In this document: positions 10,258-19,283 of the stretch, in pieces
How positions within the stretch are numbered: the stretch's first letter is position 1
Layout: every line of letters starts with the position of its first letter
From: Lutibacter oricola
GTDB lineage: Bacteria > Bacteroidota > Bacteroidia > Flavobacteriales > Flavobacteriaceae
Direction of reading: 5' to 3'
Assembly: GCF_900106565.1 (NCBI RefSeq)
Contig: NZ_FNNJ01000011.1
Span: 62,001 to 126,000 of the forward strand
Length of the DNA: 64,000 bases
Notes under the pieces: generated by a model
The model's input: only the letters and a program-made list of their open reading frames with translations
The model's database searches: none
What the model was told of the DNA's origin: nothing
Position numbers and translations under genes: made by a program

Positions 10258-12891
10258 TTATTGTTTAATTATTTTTATTTTTTTTGAAGATTTTTCAGTT
10301 TTTACTTCTAGCATATAAACGTTAGAATTTAAAGAGTTTAAATCTAAATTTATTTTACCGTTGTTTACCGTATATTTTTTAGAATACACTAAATTTCCAA
10401 TACTAGAGTATACAGCTATACTTGCAGTTTTACTAGTGTCAATACCTAAATCTATTGTAAAGTTGTTTTTAAACGGATTAGGATATGCTATTATTTCACT
10501 ACCTATAAATAAACTGTTTTTGTAAACACCTTGACATTCTTTATCGGCTTTAATTTCAACAGAATTTAAACCATTAATTAAAGGTAATTCAATAGTAGAA
10601 TTCGATGTTTTATACGTTTTGTTGTTTAATAATATAGTGTAGTTTGTACCACCTTTTAAGTTGTAAGTAGCAGTTTTTGCCGAGCTATTTACTTTTGAAG
10701 AAACTCCTAAAGTTTCAACTTCTTTAATGTTTATTGAGAAACATTGTTTGTAAGTTGGTTTACTTGGAATTGTAATACAAAGTTCATAAGTTCCAACGGC
10801 AAGGTTTTCAAAAGAAGTAGTTTCTGTAAAGTTTTTTGTAGAACTAGTTTCAGTAATAATTGCTACATAATCAAAAGATTCTAAAGCGGTGATTTCTATT
10901 TTTCCATTGTTTTTATTATCACAAGTTTCGCTTGTAGTTTTAATGGTAAAGTTATTTGAAGCTATTTTTTCTTCGCTCCTAATAATTTCTTTACTAAAGT
11001 TAAAAACTTGCAATGTTAAGCTACTAATATGTCCATTTGTATCGCTAAAAGTAACAGAAACAGTATTGTTTGCTTGTAGTATGTTATATGGAACAGGAAT
11101 TTCTAGAACCCCAAAAAAGCGATCACGACCACTTTGATCGTTACCTCTCCAATTAGTAGGTACTTCAACAGTAGTTCCATTAATTTTTAAGGTTGGTTTT
11201 AAAGATTTTCCGTGGTCTCTACCAATTCCTAAACGTAAAATTGCTTCACCTTTTGTGTCTAAGGCAACATTGTTAATATTGAAATTTATTGCCTGATTGG
11301 CTGTAATTGGCTTATAATAAGTATCAGCAAAATATTTAGTTTCATTAGAAGTATCTGAAATAGTAATTTCTTTATCAAAAGTGAATTCTAATATTATAGT
11401 AGCTTCACGACCAATGTTAACTTTAGTAATGTTTGAAGTAAATGTTTCTTCATCTAAGGCGGGTATTCCGCTATTTTCAGCATGTAAATGTTTTTTTACA
11501 ATATTTTGAATTTTTGCACTTCCAAAGCCTTTTAAACTTAAATCTACAGTTCTAGCTTCGTGATGCATATTGTTAATTATAACATAAGCTTTATTACCAT
11601 TAACATACGTGTCTATTTGAGTATCTAAATTACTAGATTTTGTGTCAACTCTTGTTCCGTTTACATTTTTCCAAAGCTGATAAAATTTTACAATTTCAGT
11701 ATAAACCCATTCGTCTCCAGTTTCACCTTCTAATTCTTTTTTTTGACGAAACAATCTATGCGCATATTTTGCATTAGGATCTTGACTACCTGAAGGTTTC
11801 CACCAATTTGCTTTTAAAATTATAAACGGTAATGCTTGATCAATAACATCTGGTCTTTCTAAAAGTTGCATCATCATAGTTGAAAAAGAACGTAAGTTGT
11901 GCCAATCTCTTTCTTTAGTATATAACTCTCCTTCGGTGTTTAAGCATCCATATTCTGAGATACAAAAAGGTTTAACTTCTCCTAATTTTAAATATTCATA
12001 ATGCTCAACCATGTCTAAAATAGCTTCTACATTACTACCTGCTCTATATTGGCCTTCATCATTTTTTTGTACATTATCATATAAATGCAATGAGAAAAAG
12101 TCCATTTCTTCTCCAGCAATATCAATAAAAGTTTTCCAGTTTTTTTCCCAGTGTTGAAAATTTGAAGCCTCATATGCAGGATGTGCTGCACTATAACCAC
12201 CAACTTTTGCATTTGGATTTAATTCTTTTATGCGTTGTGCAACAACTTTATGCATTTGAGATAAATTAGTTCTTGTTGTACCTAAGCTGTTTGCTTTTAC
12301 AAAAGGCTCGTTCATAACCTCGATATAAGTAGGTAATGGTTGCCCATTTATACCGCCTGTACCAAAAAAGTATTTGAAATAATTAGCATAAAACTCAGCT
12401 ATAGGTTTGTAGTCGTCTTTTATCATTGTCCATTTAGCGCCGTTTGGACCAATTTCATGCGAGCCATTTGGGTACATTCCTTCCTGACCACCCATCATAT
12501 AGCGACTTATTCTGTTTTCGTATTTGTGTTCACTTGTATTGTTTTTGTATTTGTTAACTTCTTGTGCTCCTTTAGTTTGTAAATAACTTACACTCGGCCA
12601 ACCTGGTTTACTAGGATCTTCTTCACAAATTGTTAAATTCCAAGGTAAGGACCCATTGTTTCTACCTAGGTAAGTGTCAAAGTCTTCTAAAAATTCTCTT
12701 TTAAACTCTTCATTTGGCCATTCGTTGTCATCTACACCTGCGTGTAGCATTAAATATTTCGACCTATCTAATTCAGAAACTCCACCAACTGAATGTTTAA
12801 CATTTAAGTTAATATCTACAATGTCTTGGGCAAAAGTTGAAAAGTGATAAATTGAAATTATTAAAAATATGTAAAGTAGCTTTTTAGTCAT
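10258..12891 (-). CDS. GH86 beta-agarase/beta-porphyranase, T9SS-secreted
   Basis: 877-aa endo-enzyme that defines the locus. After a signal peptide (cleavage near FAQD, residue 22) a TIM barrel carries the acid/base in YIEVMNEPF (E195) and the nucleophile in FCISEYGC (E313), both as in GH86 agarases and porphyranases. Beta-sandwich domains follow (about 400-640), then a linker with Ig-like repeats, and the last ~80 residues (IIAYPNPFKNNF... to KKIKIIKQ) are a type A T9SS sorting domain, so the enzyme is exported across the outer membrane and kept at or released from the cell surface. Start of the gene group GH86-GH43-sulfatase. Agar versus porphyran preference needs the active-site loops compared with characterised members. 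Confidence 0.9.
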   Translation of the reverse strand: MTKKLLYIFLIISIYHFSTFAQDIVDINLNVKHSVGGVSELDRSKYLMLHAGVDDNEWPNEEFKREFLEDFDTYLGRNNGSLPWNLTICEEDPSKPGWPSVSYLQTKGAQEVNKYKNNTSEHKYENRISRYMMGGQEGMYPNGSHEIGPNGAKWTMIKDDYKPIAEFYANYFKYFFGTGGINGQPLPTYIEVMNEPFVKANSLGTTRTNLSQMHKVVAQRIKELNPNAKVGGYSAAHPAYEASNFQHWEKNWKTFIDIAGEEMDFFSLHLYDNVQKNDEGQYRAGSNVEAILDMVEHYEYLKLGEVKPFCISEYGCLNTEGELYTKERDWHNLRSFSTMMMQLLERPDVIDQALPFIILKANWWKPSGSQDPNAKYAHRLFRQKKELEGETGDEWVYTEIVKFYQLWKNVNGTRVDTKSSNLDTQIDTYVNGNKAYVIINNMHHEARTVDLSLKGFGSAKIQNIVKKHLHAENSGIPALDEETFTSNITKVNIGREATIILEFTFDKEITISDTSNETKYFADTYYKPITANQAINFNINNVALDTKGEAILRLGIGRDHGKSLKPTLKINGTTVEVPTNWRGNDQSGRDRFFGVLEIPVPYNILQANNTVSVTFSDTNGHISSLTLQVFNFSKEIIRSEEKIASNNFTIKTTSETCDNKNNGKIEITALESFDYVAIITETSSTKNFTETTSFENLAVGTYELCITIPSKPTYKQCFSINIKEVETLGVSSKVNSSAKTATYNLKGGTNYTILLNNKTYKTSNSTIELPLINGLNSVEIKADKECQGVYKNSLFIGSEIIAYPNPFKNNFTIDLGIDTSKTASIAVYSSIGNLVYSKKYTVNNGKINLDLNSLNSNVYMLEVKTEKSSKKIKIIKQ

Positions 12892-13032
12892 TTGTAATTT
12901 TTTTAAGTTATTGAAAACTTATTAAATTTAAATAATGCAATTTGCCTATATTAAACATAACTAATAATAACAATTAGATTATTTAATAGAAGTATTGATT
13001 AATTTAATTAAGGACGCAAAAACTCTTATATT

Positions 13033-15504
13033 TTATCGTTTAGATTTTAGAGATATTGTTGCAGTTTCTAAACCTTTAGCAGAAGCTTTAAATTCAATAT
13101 TTCCAGCGTTTTCAGTAGTTTGAATTACAGCTAGTGCTTTCCCATTAAATGCTTTTCTGTTTGATGCTTGAAAAGAATCTAAATTCATATTATCTCCATT
13201 TCCAACAGCTATTAAATTAGCTTCACCAATAACTTCAAAATTGATTAAATTATCTGCTTTTGGCACTACATTTCCATCTTTGTCAAGTATTGTACATTCA
13301 ACATAACTTAAATCTTCACCATCTGCTTTTAAGTTCGTTCTTCTAACAAATAATTCAATTTTTGCAGCTTTACCAGCTGTGTTTACTTGTTTAGTTGCAA
13401 TTTCTTTTCCATTTTTATAGGAAACAGCTTTTAAAGAACCTGGTTTGTAAATTACTTTCCATTCTTGATATTCAACATCATTTAGGTTATTTTTTTGTTT
13501 CCCTAAAGATTTTCCATCTTGAAATAATTCTACTTCATCACCATTTGTGTAAGCAAAAACAGTAACTTCTTTTCCTTCCATACCTTCTAAATTCCAATGT
13601 GGGAAAATATGAACCATTGGTTTATTAGACCATTGAGATTGATAAAAATAATATCCATCTTTTGGAAAACCACATAAATCAATAGGAGCAAAGGACGATG
13701 ATCGTGCTGGCCATCCAAAAGGAATAACTTCACCTAAATAATCCCAACCTGTCCAAATAAATTGTCCCATTATGTCGTCTCTATTTTTAATGTCTTTCCA
13801 AGCTTGAACACCTCTATATCCAATTAACTCGCGTTTTTCAACCCATTCATATGCTTCTGTACTAGTATAACCAAGTTTATTCCACCAAGCTTCTTTTTCT
13901 TTTCCATATAAATAAATGCTACGTGGGTAGAATGATTGCGCTGAAGCACATTCAGTAACCACTCCCATTGAATTAGGTGCAATTTTATCTTCTCGATCTA
14001 AGCCATTTTCTTTAATATAGTTATAACCTCTAATATCGCTAGTTTGTGCCGCTCCTTCACTAGGCCAAGCATCCCAACCGTAACCAATTAATCCGTTTGT
14101 TACTGGTCTGTCATCAAGTTTATGAATAATATCAATTAATCTATTTGCAATTGGAATTCCTTCATCGGTTTTCATTTGGTCAATTTCGTTTCCAATACTC
14201 CACATTACAACCGATGGATGGTTTCTATCTCTTAATACAAAATCAGTTAAATCAGTATCAGCCCATTCTTTAAATTTATCGGCATAATATTTAACCGGAA
14301 TACGAATTTTTTTTCCTTCTTGTACTGTAGTTGGGTTTTTAACTATTTCCCATTCATCAAAAACTTCGTTCATAACTAAGAATCCCATTTCATCGCAAGT
14401 TTCTAAAAATTCAGTAGAAAAAGGATTATGTGAAGTACGAACGGCATTACAACCCATTTCGCGTAAAATTTCTAGCTGACGTTGAATTGTTCTTTTGTAA
14501 ATAGCAGCTCCAATTGGACCACCTGCGTGATGTAAACAAACACCTTTTAATTTTGTTTGAACTCCGTTTATTGAAAATCCAGTGTCTTTGCTATAACCTA
14601 ATTCTCTAATACCTGTTCTAGTTGATTCTTCACCAATTAACTCACCATTATTAAATAATTGAACTTTTACAGTATACAATTCTGGAGTTTCTGGCGCCCA
14701 TAATTTTGGATTTGGTATATCAATTGAAACATTTAAATTTTCAATCTTAGTTGCTGAAATTTCAACAGTATTTTCTTTTGAAGCAATTTCAGAATCATCT
14801 TTTAAAACAATTGTTTTCGCAATTATTTTACTGGCTTTATCAAATTCTGTTTTAATATTGAAGGCCGCATTTATTGTAGCGCTTTCTTTTGAAATTTTAG
14901 GAGTTGTAACATATAAACTCCAATTAGGTATGTAGGTTTTATTTCTAATTTTTAAAGTAACATCTCTATAAATTCCTGTTCCTGTATACCAACGAGAACC
15001 AGGTTGTTCTGAATTATCTAAAGTTACTGTTAATACATTTTCTTTATCAAAGTTAATGTGTTCAGTTAAATCATATTCAAAGCCAATATAACCTAAAGGT
15101 CTGTACCCAACTTTTTGCCCGTTTATATAAACTATAGAATTTCTATAAGCACCATCGAAATAAACAAAAACTTTGTTTTCTTTTTCGTTTGCAGGTACTG
15201 TAAATGTTTTTCTATACGTACATTTTCCTGTAGGTAACCAACCACCACGTGAAAATGAAGGATTCTCTTTTGAAAAAGGACCTTTTATACTCCAGTCGTG
15301 AGGAACATTGATAGTTTCCCATTTAGAATCATCAAAATTTGGTTGAATAGATTCAGAAATTTCACCCTTTGTAAATTGCCAATTTTTATTAAAATTAATA
15401 TTGGCAGTTTGAATTTCATTCTCTTTTTTTGAACAAGAAATAGTTAAGAAGAAAGAAATTATTAATAAGCTAATACTTGTTGATACGTTGGACAATCGAT
15501 TCAT
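13033..15504 (-). CDS. GH2 beta-galactosidase-like lipoprotein
   Basis: 823-aa GH2 enzyme: jelly-roll sugar-binding domain (about 40-185, with PHDWSIKGPFS), immunoglobulin-like domain, TIM barrel (about 310-610) with acid/base in WSIGNEID (E440) and nucleophile in VVTECASAQ (E518), then C-terminal Ig-like domains. Lipobox TISC puts the anchoring cysteine at residue 24; the SKKENE that follows is not a clear surface-export signal, so a periplasmic location is likely. It would release beta-linked galactose from the non-reducing end of galactan oligosaccharides. It is 112 bases downstream of the esterase on the same strand and may have its own promoter. Confidence 0.9.
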   Translation of the reverse strand: MNRLSNVSTSISLLIISFFLTISCSKKENEIQTANINFNKNWQFTKGEISESIQPNFDDSKWETINVPHDWSIKGPFSKENPSFSRGGWLPTGKCTYRKTFTVPANEKENKVFVYFDGAYRNSIVYINGQKVGYRPLGYIGFEYDLTEHINFDKENVLTVTLDNSEQPGSRWYTGTGIYRDVTLKIRNKTYIPNWSLYVTTPKISKESATINAAFNIKTEFDKASKIIAKTIVLKDDSEIASKENTVEISATKIENLNVSIDIPNPKLWAPETPELYTVKVQLFNNGELIGEESTRTGIRELGYSKDTGFSINGVQTKLKGVCLHHAGGPIGAAIYKRTIQRQLEILREMGCNAVRTSHNPFSTEFLETCDEMGFLVMNEVFDEWEIVKNPTTVQEGKKIRIPVKYYADKFKEWADTDLTDFVLRDRNHPSVVMWSIGNEIDQMKTDEGIPIANRLIDIIHKLDDRPVTNGLIGYGWDAWPSEGAAQTSDIRGYNYIKENGLDREDKIAPNSMGVVTECASAQSFYPRSIYLYGKEKEAWWNKLGYTSTEAYEWVEKRELIGYRGVQAWKDIKNRDDIMGQFIWTGWDYLGEVIPFGWPARSSSFAPIDLCGFPKDGYYFYQSQWSNKPMVHIFPHWNLEGMEGKEVTVFAYTNGDEVELFQDGKSLGKQKNNLNDVEYQEWKVIYKPGSLKAVSYKNGKEIATKQVNTAGKAAKIELFVRRTNLKADGEDLSYVECTILDKDGNVVPKADNLINFEVIGEANLIAVGNGDNMNLDSFQASNRKAFNGKALAVIQTTENAGNIEFKASAKGLETATISLKSKR

Positions 15505-15616
15505 TTTACTTGGTTTTTTTGAGTTTTGAAAAGTTCATTTTTTAGAACACTACAAAAATATATCAACTAGCAAGTAAGTGAATGTACAAATGTTTCTGAA
15601 TGTAGAACGAATGTGT

Positions 15617-16531
15617 TTATTCCAGATTCATAAGCCAATTGTAGAATAACTCAGGCCATTGCTCTAACTGCTTCATATCTTTTGCAAAGGCATATCCGTG
15701 CCCACCAAGCGGATAAATATGCATTTCGGTTTTAATATTTTTTTGCAGAAGTGCTTCAAAAAATAACATGGTGTTTTTTACAGGAACGGCTTTGTCGTTT
15801 GTTGAATGCACTAAGAATGTTGGTGAGGTTTCTTCGGTAATTTGTAATTCATTTGAGAACAAATCAACCATTTTTTTGGATGGAGTTTTTCCTAATAAAT
15901 TCTTTTTTGAACCTTTATGAGTTACACCATCTTGCATTGAAATTACAGGATATATTAAACCCATAAAATTGGGTTTAGCACTTAGTTTATCAATTTTATC
16001 TTGCTTTTTATAGGCTTCAAAATTGTAATGAGTACCAAGAGTTGAAGCTAAATGTCCTCCAGCCGAAAATCCCATAACACCTATTTGATTCTCATCTAGT
16101 TTCCATTTTTTAGCGTTTTTTCTAATAATTCTAATTGCTCTTTGAGCATCTTGTAATGGTGCTAAATGAGGTTTTGTAAGCGATTTTGAACCTGGTAATC
16201 TATATTTTAAAACAAATGCATTAATTCCTTTTGAAGCAAACCATTTGGCAAAATTTGTACCTTCATGATTCCAAGCTAAAATTCCATAACCGCCACCAGG
16301 ACAGATTAATACTGATTTTTTAGTGTTTAATTTTTTAGAAGCCAAGTAAATATCAATTGTTGGTTTTTGAACATTTGAAATTCTTATAATATTGGTTTCT
16401 TCAATTATTTCTTTTTCTGAAGATTTTTTTTGGTCTGGAATGTTTTTTTTCCAAAGAGGAATCGTTTTGTTTTGTGCATTTCCAACAAGAGTAAAGCACA
16501 TTGTAGCAACTAAAATAAAGTATTTTGTCAT
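15617..16531 (-). CDS. Secreted alpha/beta-hydrolase, acetyl-esterase-like
   Basis: 304-aa protein with signal peptide ending near GNAQ (residue 20). The fold is alpha/beta-hydrolase: oxyanion region ICPGGGYG (about 77-84), nucleophile elbow GFSAGGH (S156), acid in HSTNDKAVP and catalytic His in GGHGYAF. This matches BD-FAE/Aes-like carbohydrate esterases that remove acetyl or other acyl groups from sugars. It lies 5 bases after the sugar kinase stop, so the two are co-transcribed. Whether the natural galactan carries the ester it attacks is unknown; some members of this group are instead lipases or peptidases. Confidence 0.83.
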   Translation of the reverse strand: MTKYFILVATMCFTLVGNAQNKTIPLWKKNIPDQKKSSEKEIIEETNIIRISNVQKPTIDIYLASKKLNTKKSVLICPGGGYGILAWNHEGTNFAKWFASKGINAFVLKYRLPGSKSLTKPHLAPLQDAQRAIRIIRKNAKKWKLDENQIGVMGFSAGGHLASTLGTHYNFEAYKKQDKIDKLSAKPNFMGLIYPVISMQDGVTHKGSKKNLLGKTPSKKMVDLFSNELQITEETSPTFLVHSTNDKAVPVKNTMLFFEALLQKNIKTEMHIYPLGGHGYAFAKDMKQLEQWPELFYNWLMNLE

Positions 16532-16536
16532 TGGTA

Positions 16537-17541
16537 TTATCTGTTAAATCTACCAGAAGTATTTCCTTCAAGTATGTTCATTACCTCGTTTACATTAGAA
16601 AAGTTTACATCACCTTCATAAGTGTGTTTTAGGGCGCTTGCGGCAGCCGCAAACTGCATAGATTTATAATCGTCAAAATGCTGTAAGCCATAAATTAATC
16701 CCGCAGCGTAAGCATCTCCAGTTCCAATTCTATCTACAATATGTGTAATATCCAAATCTTCAGTTTCTCTAAATTCAACTCCGTTCCACATTCTCGATCT
16801 AATTTTATGCCAAGAAGCATTAACTGCAGTTCTAATTTTATCGAAAACTTTGGTTATTGATGGGAATTCTTTCATTAATAGTTTACTGGCTTCAATAAAA
16901 TCTTCTTCAGAATATGTAAAATTAGTACCTAATACTTCATTAATTTCATTAACACCACCAATAAAAATAGTTGAGTAATTTAATAAATCAGCTAAAATTT
17001 CTTTAGGATTACCTCCATATTGCCACAAACCACTTCTATAAGTTGGATCGGCTGATACTTCCATACCTTTTTTACGAGCCAAAATTAATCCTTCTTTTAG
17101 TGTTTCGTAACCACCTTGGCATAGGGCAGGAGTAATACCAGTCCAATGGAACCATTTAGCACCATCTAAAGAGATATTCCAATCGACCATTGAAGGTTTA
17201 ATTTCAGAAAAAGAAGAATGAGACCTGTTATAAGAAATAGAACTTGGACGCATAACGGCTCCAACTTCTAAAAAATACACACCTAAAGGTCTTTTTGAAC
17301 GTACAATGGCCGAAGTATCTACGCCAAATTTTCTAAGATAGGATATAGCTGTATCACCAACAAAATCTTCGGATATGCAAGATATGTGCTTTACTTCACC
17401 ACCAAAATTAGCAATTGATATGCCCACATTTACTTCGGTTCCTCCAAAATAGAATTCTAATAAGCTAGCTTGAATAAACTTTTTATTTCCTTCAGGAGAT
17501 AAACGCATTAATACTTCTCCAAATGTTATTATTTGACTCAT
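16537..17541 (-). CDS. PfkB-family sugar kinase, 2-keto-3-deoxygluconate kinase-like
   Basis: 334-aa ribokinase-family enzyme without signal peptide, so cytoplasmic. N-terminal substrate motif YFGGTEVNVG (31-40) and the C-terminal ATP/anion-hole motif DRIGTGDAYAAG with catalytic Asp276. Sequence type is closest to KdgK, which phosphorylates 2-keto-3-deoxy sugar acids. In agarolytic bacteria both 3,6-anhydro-L-galactose and L-galactose are converted to 2-keto-3-deoxygalactonate and then phosphorylated by such a kinase, so its presence fits this PUL; the upstream oxidases and the aldolase are not in the window. It begins a unit with the esterase after the susCD terminator. Confidence 0.83.
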   Translation of the reverse strand: MSQIITFGEVLMRLSPEGNKKFIQASLLEFYFGGTEVNVGISIANFGGEVKHISCISEDFVGDTAISYLRKFGVDTSAIVRSKRPLGVYFLEVGAVMRPSSISYNRSHSSFSEIKPSMVDWNISLDGAKWFHWTGITPALCQGGYETLKEGLILARKKGMEVSADPTYRSGLWQYGGNPKEILADLLNYSTIFIGGVNEINEVLGTNFTYSEEDFIEASKLLMKEFPSITKVFDKIRTAVNASWHKIRSRMWNGVEFRETEDLDITHIVDRIGTGDAYAAGLIYGLQHFDDYKSMQFAAAASALKHTYEGDVNFSNVNEVMNILEGNTSGRFNR

Positions 17542-17640
17542 TGTGTTTAATTAAGTATGTTCAGTAAATTTAAAATTTAAAATATAAAATTAATAACAAT
17601 TGTCATAATTATTACCTAAATCAATTTTTTGTTAAAATAA

Positions 17641-17673
17641 AAAGGCTGATTTCGAAATTGAAATCAGCCTTTT
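17641..17673 (-). terminator. Terminator after susD1
   Basis: Hairpin with arms AAAGGCTGATTTC and GAAATCAGCCTTT, followed on the minus strand by a T-rich stretch. It separates susC1-susD1 from the kinase-esterase genes. Confidence 0.85.
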
Positions 17674-17718
17674 TGTATAATAAACTATTAAAAGTTTATA
17701 TGTTATTTAAATCATTTA

Positions 17719-19266
17719 CTAGTTACCTAGGTTTGGATTTAATACTACGTCACCAGAAGGTATTGGAGTCCACCAAGTTTCTTTATCTGCTGGGTTTCCA
17801 ATAAGTGGTACATCGTTAGGGTCACGGTTTGCATTTACTTCTGCAACCATATCTAATCTAACTAAATCTAACCATCTGTTTCCACCAACTTCACCTAAAA
17901 ATTCGTATGCACGCTCTTTTACAATTGCGTCTACTAATTTTTCTGTAGTATTTAATTCAGTAGAAGTATAATCTACCATAGGATCTGGAGTTTTCCAAAA
18001 TTCTACAGCTAAAGCTTCAACTTCAGCTTGCTTAGTAGATCCTTTAGCATATGCTCTACGTTTAACCATATTCAATTTGTCTATTGCTTCAGCAGATTCA
18101 CCAGTATTAGCACAAGCTTCTGCATACATTAATAGAACTTCTGCATAACGCATTGCAATTCTATCGTTAGATGTTTGCCAAGTATGCTCTTTTACTTCTC
18201 CAACAGGATCTGTTGAATTAGGTGCACCTGTAGCATACGTATACTTAGTTACAATAGGGTTTCCAAATTCAACAAAAAATTGATTTGTTTCAGGATCTAC
18301 ACTAGTAGAAAACTCTTTTCTGTATCCATCAGGGAAATTATTGTAATAAGTCCACTCCATATATGCATCCATCCAGTTTGCCCATCTAAACCCATAAACT
18401 CTATTTTGAGTAATAATTGGCCAAGACTCTCTAGACATAACGTGTGCATGAATTACTTCTTTATTCACTTGATGTGGATCTTGGAAGTTTTTTGCAAAGT
18501 CATCCATTAATGAATAAACACCAGCACCAATAATTTCATTTGTTAAAGATTTAACGTTAGCCCATTTGTCAGTTTCATTGTATGGATATCCAGTTAATTG
18601 CATATAAGTTTTAGCTAAAAATGCTTTAGCAGCAGTTTTAGTTACTCGTCCATTGCTAACTGTAGGATCAGTATCTCTTGCGTTGTCACTCCATTGTATA
18701 GCGAATTCAAAATCTGAAATTACTTGTTCTAGTACCTCTCTTTTTGGAGTCAAAGTCATTTCAAAATCTGGACTTGGACTAAGTGGCATAGGAATATCTC
18801 CAAAAGTAGTTGCTAATCTAAAATAGCATAAACCTCTTATAAAGTAAGCGTTTGCTTGTGCAGCGTTTATTACAGCTTCATCAACACCTTCTGGATGTGC
18901 ATTTTGTATAAATGAATTAGCTGCATATATAGTGCTGTAATTTCCATTCCAGTCGTTTGTAGACCAAGAGTTACCTGCTGTTCTTGCAAACTGATCAGAT
19001 TCTAATACAACCCATTTGTTACTTCCTAATCTTGAAGTTAAATCATCTGCACCACAATAATGTGAGTAGTTATCTAATCCCCAATTGTTTCTACGCAATG
19101 TACCGTAAATACCTATAACTCCGGCATCTAAAGTGTTAGCATCAGCGTAAAAAGTACCTGAAGATTGTAATCCTTCAGATCCTTCATCTAAATCTTCACA
19201 GTTGCTAACCATTATAGCTAGCATACCTATAAAAAGAAATTTACTTATTGATATAAATTTTTTCAT
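17719..19266 (-). CDS. SusD-like glycan-binding lipoprotein (pair 1)
   Basis: 515-aa RagB/SusD protein. Lipoprotein signal with cysteine at about residue 24 (MVSNCEDLDEG); the acidic residues right after Cys fit the Bacteroidota surface-export signal, so it is surface-exposed. Typical TPR-like elements (AQANAYFIRGLCYFRLATTFGDIPMPL) and the C-terminal block RYAEVLLMYAEACANTG...KERAYEFLGEVGGNRWLDLVRL are present. It forms the lid on the SusC1 porter encoded 17 bases upstream and captures oligosaccharides for import. Shorter than SusD2 (about 645-658 aa), implying a different ligand. Confidence 0.95.
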   Translation of the reverse strand: MKKFISISKFLFIGMLAIMVSNCEDLDEGSEGLQSSGTFYADANTLDAGVIGIYGTLRRNNWGLDNYSHYCGADDLTSRLGSNKWVVLESDQFARTAGNSWSTNDWNGNYSTIYAANSFIQNAHPEGVDEAVINAAQANAYFIRGLCYFRLATTFGDIPMPLSPSPDFEMTLTPKREVLEQVISDFEFAIQWSDNARDTDPTVSNGRVTKTAAKAFLAKTYMQLTGYPYNETDKWANVKSLTNEIIGAGVYSLMDDFAKNFQDPHQVNKEVIHAHVMSRESWPIITQNRVYGFRWANWMDAYMEWTYYNNFPDGYRKEFSTSVDPETNQFFVEFGNPIVTKYTYATGAPNSTDPVGEVKEHTWQTSNDRIAMRYAEVLLMYAEACANTGESAEAIDKLNMVKRRAYAKGSTKQAEVEALAVEFWKTPDPMVDYTSTELNTTEKLVDAIVKERAYEFLGEVGGNRWLDLVRLDMVAEVNANRDPNDVPLIGNPADKETWWTPIPSGDVVLNPNLGN

Positions 19267-19283
19267 TTTTAATTAGTTTTTTA

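Noticed and set aside
12892-13032. ACATAACT near 12955 as an operator copy before GH86
   Set aside because: Only six of eight bases match, no partner box at about 21 bases, and the conserved spacer is absent.
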